Shown here: positions 12,401-27,400 of the stretch, in pieces
Numbering within the stretch: the stretch's first letter is position 1
Layout of the letters: each line of letters starts with the position of its first letter
Source: Stomoxys calcitrans
Taxonomy: Eukaryota; Arthropoda; Insecta; Diptera; Muscidae
Reading direction: 5' to 3'
Length of the DNA stretch: 64,000 bases
Assembly (NCBI RefSeq): GCF_963082655.1
Contig: NC_081554.1
Coordinates: forward strand, 120,417,869 to 120,481,868
Program-made: the position numbers and the translations under genes
The notes under the pieces: model-generated
What the model saw: only the letters and a program-made list of their open reading frames with translations
Told to the model about the DNA's origin: nothing
Databases searched by the model: none

Positions 12401-15400
12401 TGTGCAAAACAGTCCTAGAAGACCCTTCAAAATTTTGTTCAGTTTGCACTCAGCAAAATGTGCATATATAATGAAGTAAAAAACGTAGTACAAATAAGTT
12501 AGCCAATTTTAAGGTAATTTGGTTAAATATTGATTAACTCAAGGAAAAATTGCAAGTTTTTAGTAAGTTTTACTCATCTGTAATTTTTGCCAAATAGTTC
12601 ATAAATTTGGATTTGGGAAGTTATTTTATTTAACCAAGTTTTTATTTAAGCAATATAGACATTTTGTTATTTTTAGTTACAAGCCTATTTTCTGCAAATT
12701 GAATAAATATTCGTTCTAAATAGTTAACGAAATTCCCACATTTGAGTATAATTTAATAAATTTAAGTCAAATACCAGTTTTAACATAAAGCGTTTTTAAA
12801 AATAAACTAAGGTTGACAAATGTTATAACACAGATTATTAAAACCATTACCTTCTCAGTAATACAAACAAAACAGTCGTACAAACAGTCATTCCAGCGCT
12901 CAGTCTGATGTATGCATTCTCCGAGAGAAGTCGAGGTCGGCAACAAGCAAAACGAGTGAAAAGGCATTGGGTTCGTCCGGACCTAACTTTGGATACCCAC
13001 CACCTCGGGTATATATATAAACCACCTTTCGTCAAAATCCGGTGAAAAATGCATACCTTATGCCCCATAGCTGCTATATCGAAATATGTTCCGATTTGGA
13101 TCAAATACTAATAAGTACAAGTTAGTGTTCAATTGTGTATAACAAAATATTGATCTTTTAGTAGCTATATCTAAAAATAAACCGATCTGATCCGAGTGAA
13201 ATCGGATTATAAATGCGCCTTTAATGGGGCCAATATGAGCCAAGCTATAACCCAATATGGACCGATTTGGGCCAAGTTGCAGAAAAATGTCGAAGAGCAT
13301 AACACAACTATCTGTTCCAAATTTCGGCGAAATCGGACAATAAATGCGTCTTTTATGGTCACAAAACCTTTAATCGAGATATCAGTCAATATGACAGCTA
13401 TTTCCAAATCTGTACTGATATGAGCCAAATTGAACAAGAATGTCGAAGGGCCCAACACAACTCACTGTCCCAAATTTCGGCTACATCAGACAATAAATGC
13501 GCCGTTTATGGGCCCAAAGCTTTAAATCGAGAGATCGGTCTATATGCCAGTTATATCCAAATCTGGACCGATCTGTGCCATCTTGCTGAAATATGTCAAC
13601 GGGCTTAACTGAACTCACTGTCCCAAATTTCGGCTACATCGGACAATAAATGCGCCTTTTATGGTCCCAAAACCTTTAATCGAGAGATCAGTCTATATGG
13701 CAGCTATATCCAAATCTGGACCGATCTGGGCCAATTGAAGAAGGTTTTCGAGTGGCCTAACACAACTCACTCGCCCAAATTTCAGCAAAATCGGATTATA
13801 AATGTGGCTTTTATGGGCCTAAGACCCCTAATTCGGCGGATCGGTCTATATGACAGCTACATCCATTTCTGGACCGATCTGGGCCAAACTAAAAAATAAT
13901 ATCGAAGGGCCTAACGCAACTGACTGTCTCAAATTTTAGCCAAATCGGATAATAAATGTGGCTTTTATGGGCCTAAGACCCTAAATCGGAGGATCGGTCA
14001 TTTATCAAGATATAGTCCGATATAGCCCATCTTCGAGTTTAACTTGCTTATGGGCAAAAACTTGTGCAAAGTTTCAGCTCAATATCTCTATTTTTAAAGA
14101 CTGTAGCGTGATTTCAACAGACAGACGGACGGACGGACATGGCTAGATCGTCTTAGATTTTTATGAATATCAAGAATACATATACTTTATAGGGTCGGAA
14201 ATGGATATTTCGATGTGTTGCAAACGGAATGACAAAATGAATATACCCCCATCCTTCGATGGTGGGTATAATAATATAAAAGTGCAGAAATGTGAAATAA
14301 AATTAGCAAGTTAAATTTTCTTTCTGTTCAAATAATGTTTTTCTTTGCCGTCTCAAAGAAATTCAATATGCAGCAACTAAATTGGTATAGCATAAATTAG
14401 TTATCATCGATACTGTTCAGCGCGAACATACAGATGAAACGTACCACGGCCCGATATGTTGGTAAGCATTCGAAATTAAAAGAAACCAAAATTATTCTGT
14501 TATTTTTTTTCTATTTATTTAACTTTGTTTGCAGGAATTTTTAAAATTGAAATACTAACTACGATGTATGCAGTGATGTATATTTTAACGCTTGTGCTTT
14601 CGCAAAGGATTTGTACTACTGATTATCGACAGCCGTGCACCGTTTTTGGTAAGTATTAGACTGAAAATAAAACTATGTACTCGTATCTATACTTAACACC
14701 TTAATTTCTTTTTTAACAATCTATAAAAGATTGTGGATATGGCGTAACGGAAATTCTATGATACGAGGGTTGCCTCTTATACTTCCCGATTAGAGAACAC
14801 AAAAACAAATGTTAATCATCAAAAATCGCTTTAATATTTTTCAAAATATTCCCCATTTAGATCTATACACTTTTGCATGCGTTTGAACCAATTGTCGAAG
14901 CACTTTTGCCACTCTGATTGAGGTATCTCCATTTTGAACGCATCGACCGCATCTTCAGGTGTCGAAAAACGTTGACCTCTCATATTATTTTGATGTACGG
15001 TGCCATTGGCGGATCACTCATCAAATCGATATTTTGAGTGCTCAAAAACGCAGTTGTTTCGTATTTTTGGAGCACTTTTTCGACCAATCGACCCGAGCCT
15101 TTTTTTGAGGGATTGAAAAATTCATGCAATATTGAATGTATGCTGGTCCCACTAATGCCTAAGGTTGTCTCAACCTCACGATAGGTCACATGACGATCTT
15201 GCAATATCATTTGGAGCACAGCATCAATGGTTTTTTGGAACAAAAACTGATTTTGGACGACCTTTACGAAATTCATCTAGGAGTGAACTACGACTTCGGT
15301 TGAATTCACCATACTATTGATACCATTGATAAACATCGATTGAATTCACCATACCTTGATGGAGCTTCATCGCCAAAAATTGAATTAAGTTCACTGTTGT

Positions 15401-18400
15401 TGAGTTAATCCACATCGAAAGTTGTAAAAAATAATCGCACGAAAATGTTGATATGAGAAGGCGAGTTATTGGCGCCTTTAATTAACCAATGACCAAATTG
15501 TTTCCGCGGCGATTCCGGAACGATCTTGCTCATCTATGGAGCTTGACGAGGATCGCCACCTCCACGTACAGACATGTGGCTACAACAATAACAACCACGA
15601 GGCACAAATGAACAATTTTTACTTTTGGAGCTCCTGGAAGCTCTAATTTGCATCGTATCAAACCGGTACGTACAACTAACCGGCTGCCATGGGATTGCCA
15701 TAAATTGGTATAGACAATCTTTTTTGGTCCCATATTTCTATCATATGTAGAATCATTGGTGGGCACCTAACCAAGGTTCTTTAATGCTAAAATTTGTATA
15801 ATTTTATAGTTTCACACGTTTTTTTGCTTTGCATTTTTGTTAAAAAATCTCGCTCGAAAGCAAATTGTCAAAGACATTTGCTTCGTATTGTTCACAACTG
15901 TTACGATATACATGAACCCATTTTTGTATGGGAATGCTTACGTTTTTGTTCGGCTTGTCGTTCAATAAAGTCTTTGTTAAAAATGAGATACACAAACCGA
16001 AATTAGTTTTTTTTGTTTGCATTCCGACAAACGCCTGCGATCGACGACAATACAAAAATGGGTTCATGTATATCGTAACAGTTGTCAACATTGCGATGCA
16101 AATGTCAAAACCAGTCACTTGATAATTTGCTTTCGAGCGAGCATTTTTTTAACAAAAGAGGAAAGCAAAACAATTTATATTAAAAATTGTACATATATTA
16201 ACATTTAAGATCCTTAGATGCCCACCACGGATTCTATGATTTTATCAAGGGACCAAAAAAGGTGGTTTATAAAAATTTACTCATATTTTTCTTAACAGTA
16301 CTTCTGCAAATTTGGACACAAATTAGAGCTTCTAGGAGCTCCAAAAGTAAAGATTGTTCGTTTGTGCCTCCAGATGTTGTTGTAGCCACATGTCTGTATG
16401 TGGAGGTGGCCATCCTCGTCAAGCTCCATAGAAGAGCCAGCTCGCTCCGGGATTGCAGCGGCGCCAAAAACTCTCCTTTCATAACGAATATTATTGGCAC
16501 TCAGTATTTATGCAAGAGCCGGTGCCGTCAAGTTTCTCACTAAGAATCTTCATTCGAAACCGCTGATTGTCCACGACTGTAGTTGCAGCTACTCCGTATG
16601 GAGCACTCCACTATCCGCAACCTGTGGACGCACCCGGTAACTCGCAGCTAAGCTTCTCGTGACAACGAGGAACACTACACAGTTTGGAGCTCGAAGTTCT
16701 AGCTTGTATGAAGCTAATTGTTACCCCGTGCCCGGTTGCCCCAAAAAAGTAAACGCCAATGGATGAATCCATTTGTTATACCTTCCACCATACGATGGGG
16801 GTATTCTAATATCATCAATCTGTTTGTAACACCTCGAAATATGCGTCTATGACCCCATAAAGTATATATATTCTTGGTCGTCATGACTTTTTAAGTCGAA
16901 CTAGCCATGTCCGTCCGTCCCATTGTCTGTCGAAAGCACGCTAACTTTCGAAGAAGTATAGCTAGACGCTTGAAATTTTGCACAAATACTTTCAATTAGT
17001 GTAGGTCGGTTGGAGTTGTAAATGGGCCAAATCTGTCCATGTTTTGATATAGCTGACATATAAACCGATCTTGGATCTTGACTTCTTAAGCCACTAGAGA
17101 ACGCAATTCTTATCCGATTTGGCTGTAATTTCGCACGTAGCGTTTTGGTATCACTTCCAACAACTGTGCATGGTTCAAATCGGCTCATAACCTGATATAG
17201 CTGTCATATAAACCGATCTGGGATTTTGATTTCTTGAGCCTCTAAGGGGCGCAATTCTTATCCGCAGAAATTTTGTACCATGGCTTCTGCCATGACCTCC
17301 AATATACATGTCCAATATGGTCTGAATCGATCTAAGCTTGATAAGGCTCCCATATGAACCGATGTCCCGGTTTCGATTCTTGAGCCCCTACAAGGCGCAA
17401 TTCTTATCCGAAGGGACTGAAATATAACATAATGACTTCCTCAACTCATTTATGGTCCGGATCGGACTATAACTTAATATAGCTCCAATAGCATAACAGT
17501 TCTTATTCATTATTCTTTGTTTGCCTAAAAAGAGATATCGCACAAAGAACCCGTTAATGCGATCCATGTGGGGGTATATAAGATTCGGCCCGGCCGAACT
17601 TAACACCCTCTTACATGTTTTTTATTAAACACATCACAATTTTTATTCCCACCACCGAAGGATGGGGATATAATAATTTTGTCATTCCGTTTGCAACACA
17701 TTGAGATATCCATTTTCGACCCTATAAAGTATATATATTCTTGATCAGCGTAAAAATCTAAGACGATCTACTGTTGAAATCACGCTACAGTCTTTGAAAA
17801 TAGAGATATTGAGCTGAAACTTTGCACAGATTCTTTCTTTGTACACAAGGCAGGTTAAATTCGAAGATGGGCTATATCGGACTATATATTGATATAGCCC
17901 CCATATAGACCGATTCTCCGATTTAATGCCTTAGGCCCATAAAAGCCATATTTATTACCCGATTTCGCCGAAATTTGAGACATTGAGTTGTGTTAGAACC
18001 TTCGACATCCTTCTTCAATTTGGCTCAGATCGGTTCAGATTTGGATATAACTGCCATATAGACCGATCCGCCGATTTAGGGTCTTAGGCCCATAAATGCC
18101 ACATTTATTATCCGATTTTTTTAAATTTGGGACAGTGAGTTGTGTTAGACCTTTCGGCATATTTCTTCCATTTGGCCTAGATCGGTTCAGATTTGGATAT
18201 AGCTAGCGTATAGACCGATTTCAAGATTTAAGGTTTTGGGCCCATAAAAGGCGCATTTAATGTCCGATTGTACCAAAGTATAGGGCAGTGAGTTGTGTTT
18301 GGCCCTTCGAAATCCTTCTTCAATATGGCCCAGATCGGTCCAGATTTGGATATAGCTGCCATATAGACCGATCTCTCGATTTAATGTTTTGGGCTTATTT

Positions 18401-21400
18401 ATTGTCCAATGTCACCGAAATTTTGAACAGTGAGTTAAGTTAAGCCCCTCGACAAATTTCTGCAATTTGTCTCAGATCGATCAAGATTTGGATATAGCTG
18501 ACATTAGACCGATCTATCGATTTAAAGGTTTGTGGCCATAAAAGACGCATTTACTGTCCGATTTCGCCGAAATTTGGGACAGTGAGTTGTGTTAGGCTCT
18601 TCGACATTTTTCTGTAACTTGGGTCAAATCGGTCCAGATTTGGGTATAGCGACATCCGTGTCGTAAATGGTTCAGATCGGTTTGATGTTAGATATAGCTA
18701 TTAAGAAGACCAATATTTTGTCATATACAATTGAACAATGACTTGTACTTATTAGTATTTGGTCCAAATCGCAACATATTTCGATAAAGCTGCATTGGGG
18801 CATAAGGTATGCATTTTTCACCGGATTTTGGCGGAAGGTGGTTTACATATATACCCGGGGTGGTGGGTATCCAAAGTTCGGCCCGGCTGAACTTTTGAAT
18901 TTATGTATGTGAATTGAAATAACGAAAATCACAACTTAGTTGCACAATCGTATATAGAAATTGGTAGCAGTTTAGAAGGAATCGAAAAAAATCCTTATGG
19001 TAATCCGAAAATCGTAACCATGTGAAAATTAAAACATTGACTTACGTATGTGCAAGCGAAAACTTGAATTCGATATACACAAACCGAAAAGATTCGATTT
19101 CGACCGATTGTTGTTTGTTTGTCTGGGTTATAGTTCGTCATTCAAAATCAAGCTATTAGTTTTGTGAATAAGACCATAAAAGTGTGAACATTTCTATTTT
19201 AATAGATAATATTTATATGTGAAATGTATTTTAGCAACTGAAATATATTAATAAAAATGGATTATTATGAGATTAATTAGTATATCTACAATTAAATGAA
19301 TTATTTTATACGTTTTAGTTAAAACTAAACGAAATAGAAGCAGAGAATCTGCAAAAATTTTGTATTAACACGCAGTAAAAATTTCAATCATTTTCTTTCA
19401 TCAGTTCTTTTGCTTTCAGTTGAAAGTGTCTTTCACGATTGGTCGTGATATGCACTCAATAAAGAATAATTTAGTTCCATCTAGTTAACGCTGGACCACA
19501 AGGAAGTTCATTTGATGAAATTCTATTTTAGATCTGCGTTAACTAAAAACGAATAAAATGTCTTTAGCGCGAAGTTCAACTTTAGTTTAATTCAACCATT
19601 GGGTATTTTTTTTTTGTGTGCCAAAAGCACATTTATGAAATTCAAAATTCATAAAGACAAGCCCAATTAGGATATCGTTCTAGTTTTTCAGTATTTTTTA
19701 TAATTTTTGGATGGCGCAAAATTTTTTTGTATGTATTTAGGTACCACCTGGGGCAATAAAATATGTTATCAAGTTGGGGGTTTCAGATTTGCGTTTTGAG
19801 AACTCAAAGGGTTTTCGACTTTTTTTTCCGTACAAAATTCTAATATTGTACTTTACATGTCTCCTATTAGAGTCAACACAAATTATTAAAATTTCATTTA
19901 AACGCATCTACGTTAAACCACGTTTACAATAGAGCCTAAATCCGCTTGATTTGAGATAATCTCAAACCCCCATTTACACTAAAGTGCTTTGTATTTGAAC
20001 CAGGGATGTTTTTGACAGCGTTTTTTTACAGTGATCGACATTTTTATTGTGTTCAGCATATACCGTGGTCAGCATTATTTATAGTTTCAATAAGAAATTT
20101 TCAGATGTTGAGAAAATGTGCTTTAGAAAATACGGAAAGTAACCGGTATTCAATAGAAAGGCAGGGTTGCATTTGAATTTCGAAGGAGATTTGCTGCAAA
20201 TCTCCTCAAATAAATAGATTTGCTCACACTGAAAATGTATGTGAAACCTCGTTGCAAATCTAGATTTGCTCCAAGTTCAAAACACTGTTTACACTGCTCC
20301 TTAAATCCGGATTGAAAGGCTCTCGTCAACTCTAAAGGGAAAACAGATGATCGAGAAATTAAATCCGGATTAAAAGAGCAGTGTAAACGGGGTTTAAACA
20401 TGGTTTTGTGTTTTCTTTGCAGTATAATAAGCTGAATTGAAAGCATTAGGTGAAGTTTTCTTTATAGAGACGAAACAATGATATTACCTTTTTTCACCAA
20501 ATATGCCAAAAATATCCCTTTTCACATTTTTTGATTCGTAACTTTCATAACTTTTGACTGAAGAATCAAACCATGGCATATGTAAAGCAAAAATATAGTA
20601 AACTTTCTGTTTGTTTCTCTTTCGAGACGAGCTGAATGATCGAAGATGCAAATGGAAAAGCAAAGCCAAAGGTAGCAACACCCACCAACCACTATGGGAC
20701 GCGTTTCGTCTTTGGTTAGAAGACTTTTCAACCATATTAGGTGTGTTGACTTCAAGGGCCGTGCGTTGGTATGTTGTATTTAAATCGTATTTAATTGCGA
20801 AAACGCATCTATGATACAATTACCACATTAACCAAGTTCGACAACCCTGCTTATTAGCTGTACCTTTTCCAATGCATTTATATTTGTGTAATGTAACATT
20901 CTGTCTGTGGTAAATTACACTTTCTTCCGTACCACACATGATTTTGTGCATCTGTTGGAAGTTGTATTGATGGTTTCGAACGCTAAGACAATGGCAATGG
21001 CTCTCGCCATTGCTCCGTGGTCGCAGGTTTGAATCCTGGCAGGGATCTTCCGAATTTTTAATTTTTCAAGTTTTTTTGCCTGTTAGGCTATCTCAATCAG
21101 TTGACAAATTGGAAGTCAGTTCAAAATGCCTTCACAGACAATAAATTAATAAATTAGCCTCTGCGAAAATTAAAAAAAAAAAATGTTTGTTCGTCGAATT
21201 TCTTGGGCACTTTCAAAGATTTCCCGCACATCAAAGCATGTTTTTGGTAGGGTTTTTCGAGAACTTTTCAGCAAATAATTTTGAGAAAATATTGAAAATT
21301 GGAAATCAGTTCAAAATGACTTCAAATGCAAATTTTTGCCCATGAACATTTTGCCCATGAACATTCCAGGAACAGGAGCACATTTCTCACTTTTAAGCTC

Positions 21401-24400
21401 AATTACAAGGGGCCTCCTTTATACAGGCGAGTCCGAACGGCGTGCCGCAGTGCGACACCTCTATGGAGAGAAGTTTTACAAGGCATAGTACCTCACAAAT
21501 GTTTCCAGCATTAGGAGGGGAAAACCACCGCTGCAAATTTTTTCTGATGATCTCGCCAGGATTCGAACCTAGGTATTCAGCGTCATAGGTGGACATGCTA
21601 ACCTCTGCACTACGGTAGCCTCAAAATCCCTTCACAGACAATAAATTAAGAGATTAGCCTCTGCGAAAATTAAAAAAAAATTTTTGTTAGTCGAATTTCT
21701 TGGGCACTTTCAAAGATTTCCCGCACATCAAAGCATGTTTTTTGTAGGGCTTTTCAAGAACTTTTCAGCAAATAATTTTGAGAAAATATTGAAAATAGGA
21801 TAATAAATGCGCTTTTGGCTTTTCTGAAGAAAAAAATAGTATAACATTTGCAGCAAAGACAACATTTTGAATTAAATTTCTCTTAAGACAAAATTTCAGT
21901 GAATATTTGTCTTAAGACTAAATCGATCAAGTTTAGTTATAATTTTTTTTCTTCAAATTTTCAAGGAAAAGAATTCATAAAATTTTTCTTAAAGCAAAAT
22001 TTTTTAAAGGAAATTTTTTCATAACCTTCTGAATTGAAAAAATTCGATGTAACTTTTAAGGCAATATTTCGACAAAAATTTTTAAAGGTAAAAATTAAAA
22101 TTCGATAACAATTTTAAAAGGAAAAAGATTTAATGGAATTTTCCTTAAAGACAGAATTTTCATAAATTTTTTAAGGCATTTCCTTTAAAGGCGAAACCCC
22201 AAGTAAATATTTTCACAAAACAAAATTTTAATGAAAATTAGTAATATAGCTATATATTAAAAACAGCAAAATGGGAATTTCCAAGAAACCGTTTATAAAA
22301 ACCTGTAAGAATAATAAACGACGAAATAAAATGTTTAAACGAATCTAACAAAATTGAGTTTCTTTATTCAACCACTATCCGCATCCTGTGCACGCGACCG
22401 GTAGCTCGCAGTTAAGCTTCTCGGGACAGCAATGAACACCACACAGATCGGACCTTAATGTTCCAGCCTGTTTGGTGCTCACAATTATCCCGCACGGGTG
22501 TATCTTCCATGAAATCTGGTTTAAAAAAAATTATCTTCCATTAAATCTGGGTTAAAAATATATGCTGGCTTGAGTCCATCGATAGATATAACTTTTTTCT
22601 GTGCATTTATATTAAGTGTAAATAATTTGTCTGATCTTTTTAAGACTCGAAAATGTCCATCTTATGGTGGTTGTAAACTTTTTCTTACAGCATCCTGTCG
22701 AACAAATACTTATACGCATTTTTCCATGTCTTGAGATACGAACACCGACAGATTGGATTTGTATTTTGTGAGTACAGGTTTTAGTGAGTTCATTTTGTTT
22801 TTTAAAGATTGCACATATTCATCCGTTGACATATTTTCAGGCTGATCTTAATAAGTCGCCTGGCAGTCGTAATGATGTGCCGTAAACAAGTTCTGCAGGA
22901 GTACATTTCGAGGTTTCTATGAAGCTTGCCATCTTTCAATTATTCTATTTGCTGGTGGGTGATATGGAGATGTGCGTATATGCTGAGCTCCCATAATATT
23001 CGGTAATTGCTTAAATAGATGGGATTCAAATTGCCTTCTTGATCTGTTGATATTTTTAAAGATATTCCAACTCTCGATATCCATTCACGATAAATAGCCC
23101 CCGGCAATGTTACAACCCTACAATCCTTAAATGAAATGGCCTCCGTCCTTCGTGTAAATCGATCAATGCAGGTTAAAAGGTATGTGTTTCCATTGGATGG
23201 CGGAAGTGGCCCAACCAAGTCGGTATTGATGTGGCTGAATCTGTCAGTTGGTAGAGGATATGGACGTAATTCGCTATATGTCTTTATATTTTGGATCGCT
23301 GACAAGGAATGCATAGTTTTATCCATTTTTTAATATCCTTACTCATTTTGGGCCATCGTGTTGTAGGTTGAGTTGAATCCACCGTGTGAAAGTCCATGTA
23401 ACGTGTTGAAAATATCTTCACGCATGATTTTAGGAACGAATGAACGAACATTTGATGTATCACAAAAGATAGGTTTTGAGTCTTGCTCGATTTTAATGGG
23501 CTCCAAAAGAAGTGAAGTTTTATCTTTATTTTCCAAGAAATGTTTTAGTTCTTAATCGTAGTAGTGTATGTTGTTGTAGTAGTGTGTTGTTCTTCGTAGT
23601 GCATAGTGTTCTTCTGCCAACTTGTCATAATTTATGCTTGATTTCCCGGATATAGAAGAAATGCGTGAAAGTGTGTCTGTTGTATTATTGTCGCTATCTT
23701 TTATGTGACGAATATCCGTTAAAAAATGTGATAGAAAATCCAATTGTCTAAACTGACGAGGGTTAGCCTTACCATGATTTTGTTTGGAAGCGAAGTTCAG
23801 CGGTTTGTGATCCGTAAATATTATGAAATGCCTTCCTTTTATTACAGGCCGATAATATTTCACCACTGTATACACAGCTAATAGTTCCCTTTCGTATTTA
23901 GTGTACCTTTTTTTGTCTCTCAATTAGCTTCCACGAGAAAAAGGATAATGGTTGCCATCCGTTTCTTATTTTCTGTTACAGTACCCCTTCAATGGCGACA
24001 TCAGATGAATTTACGCATATGGGCAAAGAGTCACACGGGTGCGCGAGAAAAGCTAAGTTTGACAGATCTGTTTTACATATTTCGAATATCGCAATGCTCT
24101 CCGGTGTCCATGTAGTTGGAGTACGATCATATTTCTTGTTTCTTTTTGTAAAGCTATAAGTGGTATTTGAGCTGTAGCCACATTTTTAATAAATCGCCTG
24201 TAAAAGTTAACCATTGCGAGCGATAAAGCGACGTAGTTGTTTGACCATTTCAGGTCTTAGGACATTTCTTGTAGAAGAGAATTTTTTCAGGTATGGGACT
24301 GATACGAAATGAAAATTAACGCTTGATTGGGCAAAAATTCATTTGTCAATGTTTATCACGACACCATATTCTGGGAGACGTTGAGATTCTTGATTTAAAG

Positions 24401-27400
24401 GATGGAAGTGCATTTATTTAGTTTCTGATGCAATAAGGATATCGTCGATATAAACAAAACAAAAATCAAGGCCTCGTAGCACTTCATGAATAAACCGTTG
24501 AGAAGTTTTATCAGCGTTGCATAAACCAAAGGCCATGAATTGAAATTCATAGAGATTAAATATTGGGTTGCCCAAAAATAATTGCGGATTTTTCATATAG
24601 TTGGCGTTGACAAATTTTTTCACAGCTTATGACTCTGTAATTGCATTCTTTCTTCTGTCAGTTATCAGCTGTTACTTTTAGCTTGCTTTAGAAAAAAAGT
24701 GTAAAAATGTATATTTGATTAAAGTTCATTCTAAGTTTTATTAAAAATGCATTTACTTTCTTTTAAAAAATCCGCATTTACTTTTTGGGCAACCCAATAG
24801 TTTTACCAATAAGACCATGCGTAAAGTCGTGAATATGAGGAATTGGATACTTATCCGGAATTGTTTGAACGGTGATAATTGATAAACGGTGATAACGGTG
24901 TCTTCTTTGACACCATGTGCAACGGGCTCGACCAACAACTGTTAGATGTGCACAGAGTCCATGTTGCATCACAAACTCAAACGCTCGCTTCCCAATTTCA
25001 AGTTTTTCCGGTGTTTGACGACGTGGTTTAGATATCACAGGTTGTCCTCTGGTTTCAATTACATATTGGATGTTGTGGCCTTTTTTACCACAGCCTGTTG
25101 ATGGATTTGTGTTTTCAGGGTATCCCGAAAGTATTTCGTGATATGGTGTTGATGTATTAACAATTTTCAATTCCAAATAGTTAGGAAGATAACCTGGTTT
25201 TCCTTTTGCTGTTAAGCCAGTTGTTGAATCGAATAGTTGGGCGTTTTTAATATCAACAATGAGACCGAATTCATTAAAAAATCAGCACCGATTATTGGGT
25301 GTGAAATGTCTTCAATTAAAAATTACCATGGAAAATTTCTATGGAGACCGAACGATGGCGTTAACATTTTTTCTTCTTATATATGAATAGGAGAGTTATT
25401 AGCCGCAAAAAGTTGATATTTCGAACTTTTATTTTTTTTTGGTTTTCTGATCATGCATGACAGAAATATCCGCGCCAGTATTCACAAGAAAAAACTTACC
25501 TATTGACTTGTCGTATATGAAGAGGCGATTTGCTTTGCATTCCCGATCGCATGACGCCTCTAGTTAGAAGAAGAGTGGCTTGCATATGAGCATGGAGATA
25601 GGCACTTGCGTGCTTTTTTTTAAATCTGCGGTGGTAGTAGCATATTCTATTCTCTCTTGAGGCTCTACTCGAATGTGAGTCAGCAGATCTACTTCGGGGC
25701 CTACTTTTTGAAAACCTTTTGTGTTTCTCAAGTTTTCGTTATTTAAAATTGATGCCTTTGCTTCAAAGCGTGATTTAGAGTAAAAACTTCGGATATTGAC
25801 GAATTCTTTGTTGACAGGATGTATGCAATTTTGTCTGCCATTTTAATTAGGTTGTGCGGCGTTTCTGATGATGCAGCTAGAATTGCCTGCGTTTGATGTG
25901 GCAACTGTTGCCCCGTTTGCAAGGATTTTCATTTGGCGGAAAAGAACGCTTGTTTTGGTACCTCTTATTTTCGAGTTGGAAAAAAGAGGTTTCATCAAGT
26001 GCTCTTTAGAAATGGAAAATTGATCGATGAATCGGGCTTTTAACTGTGGAGGAGGATTCGTAACTACGTTGCTTACGTGAGTAAGGATTTCATGGCCCAG
26101 CTCAGCAAAAACGATGAAAAATTTTGATTTTTCATTTCCGATTCGGTGGAGTTGAAATTGGGCTTCAAGTTGTTCAAACTTTATTTTCGGATTAACCTTC
26201 CAAACTTTCCGAATTTTGATTGCTATTGTTGGATTAGAGACAAATTTATTGCCTGTTGTAGCACTCGCATTCGGCTGAAGAATCAGACCTTAGCATATAT
26301 GCCGACAAAAAATAGTAACTTTTAAAAGCTTTCTAAATCAGTTAAAATATTTGAAATCGGTTCAGAAATACTTTGACAAGCAACAAAATAAGAGACCAAC
26401 AGCTGCGAATTTCAAAACAAAAAAACTTGTTAGTCAAATTTCTTGGATACTATAAAAGATATCCCGCACATTTAAGTCTGTTTCTTGTAGGGCTTTTTAA
26501 ACACTTTCCAGCATCGGACCATAAATGCGCTTTTGACAGCCCTTACAAAATTTTGTAGGGCCGAGGGGACCAACTTTGAAGACCCACCAATGGGCTCCTG
26601 GAACTTTTAGGACCCTGCATATAAACTGGATAACACCTCAGCTATAACCATGTAAAATTTTATGAAGATATCTCTATCCGCTCCAAAATTGCAGACTTAT
26701 TTCCACTTATTTTTTTCCCATCCCACTGTGGTAAACATGGTGCTATCTTAATACGCGTACTGTAATATCTGAATAAAACAAAATCACTTACGTAGTTGGC
26801 TCATCTAAAAACATCACAGTAGGATTATTAATCAGTTCCATAGCAATAGAAAGACGCTTCTTTTGGCCGCCAGATAAACGATTAGTCATGGTTTGGTCAT
26901 GGTCGTAGAGACCCAACATTAATAGAATATCTTCGATCTGTTGAAAAACAAGTTAATGAAGTAGTTACGAAGCGTTCTCATAATATTAGGTAAATTACTT
27001 ACTCTTGATTCTTTTTCCTCAAATGACACATTTGGTCCTAACTTTAGGTCGGCGGCAATATGCATATTTTCATTTACTGTCAAAAGTGGTTGCAAACGAT
27101 CGTCTTGTGTAATGTAGCAGGACATACGCCTGAAAGCAGCTGCAAAAAATATAAATCATTTTTAGAAAGTTGAAAAAGCTGTTATTCTGCTGGTACCTAC
27201 TCAAATCTCTGCGTCTTCCATTGAGTAAAATTGAACCATCCACACCGGTTGTTTTGAAACCTGATAATGCGTCTAAAAGTGTAGATTTGCCTGCTCCTGA
27301 GGGACCCATTATGGCAATCAATTGGCTACCAGAAAATTTGCCACTTATATCGTGTAAAATTTCTTTGCTGCCTGCAAATAAAGGTAGTAAAACGTAGAAC

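Larger units (their letters stand above)
22500..26290 (-). mobile_element. Ty3/gypsy (CsRn1-like) retrotransposon relic
   Basis: Gag-protease-RT-RNase H-integrase order on the minus strand, each part degraded. The clade call rests on a Gag finger of CHCC style (CYYHRRF then C-x3-C, near 25590-25640, with a frameshift at an A-run) and on RT wording [18 protein letters not shown]. LTRs could not be paired. A mariner MITE (24563-24797) interrupts the RT. Confidence 0.65.

Noticed and set aside
15794..16208. Several 60-90 codon frames on both strands
   Set aside because: They mirror each other because the region is a palindrome; no domain pattern.
16262..16543. Protein-like plus frame near 16.3 kb
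   Set aside because: The same DNA occurs inverted at 15.54-15.66 kb and reads equally well on the other strand; treated as repeat.
20484..20819. 111-codon minus frame
   Set aside because: Low-complexity, no recognisable domain, no splice context, and part of the region recurs near 26.28 kb as a repeat.
27070..27321. Reading past the exon 2 donor as one long ORF
   Set aside because: The frame runs into intron sequence with a clear GTAGGT donor; continuing it would drop the Q-loop exon.
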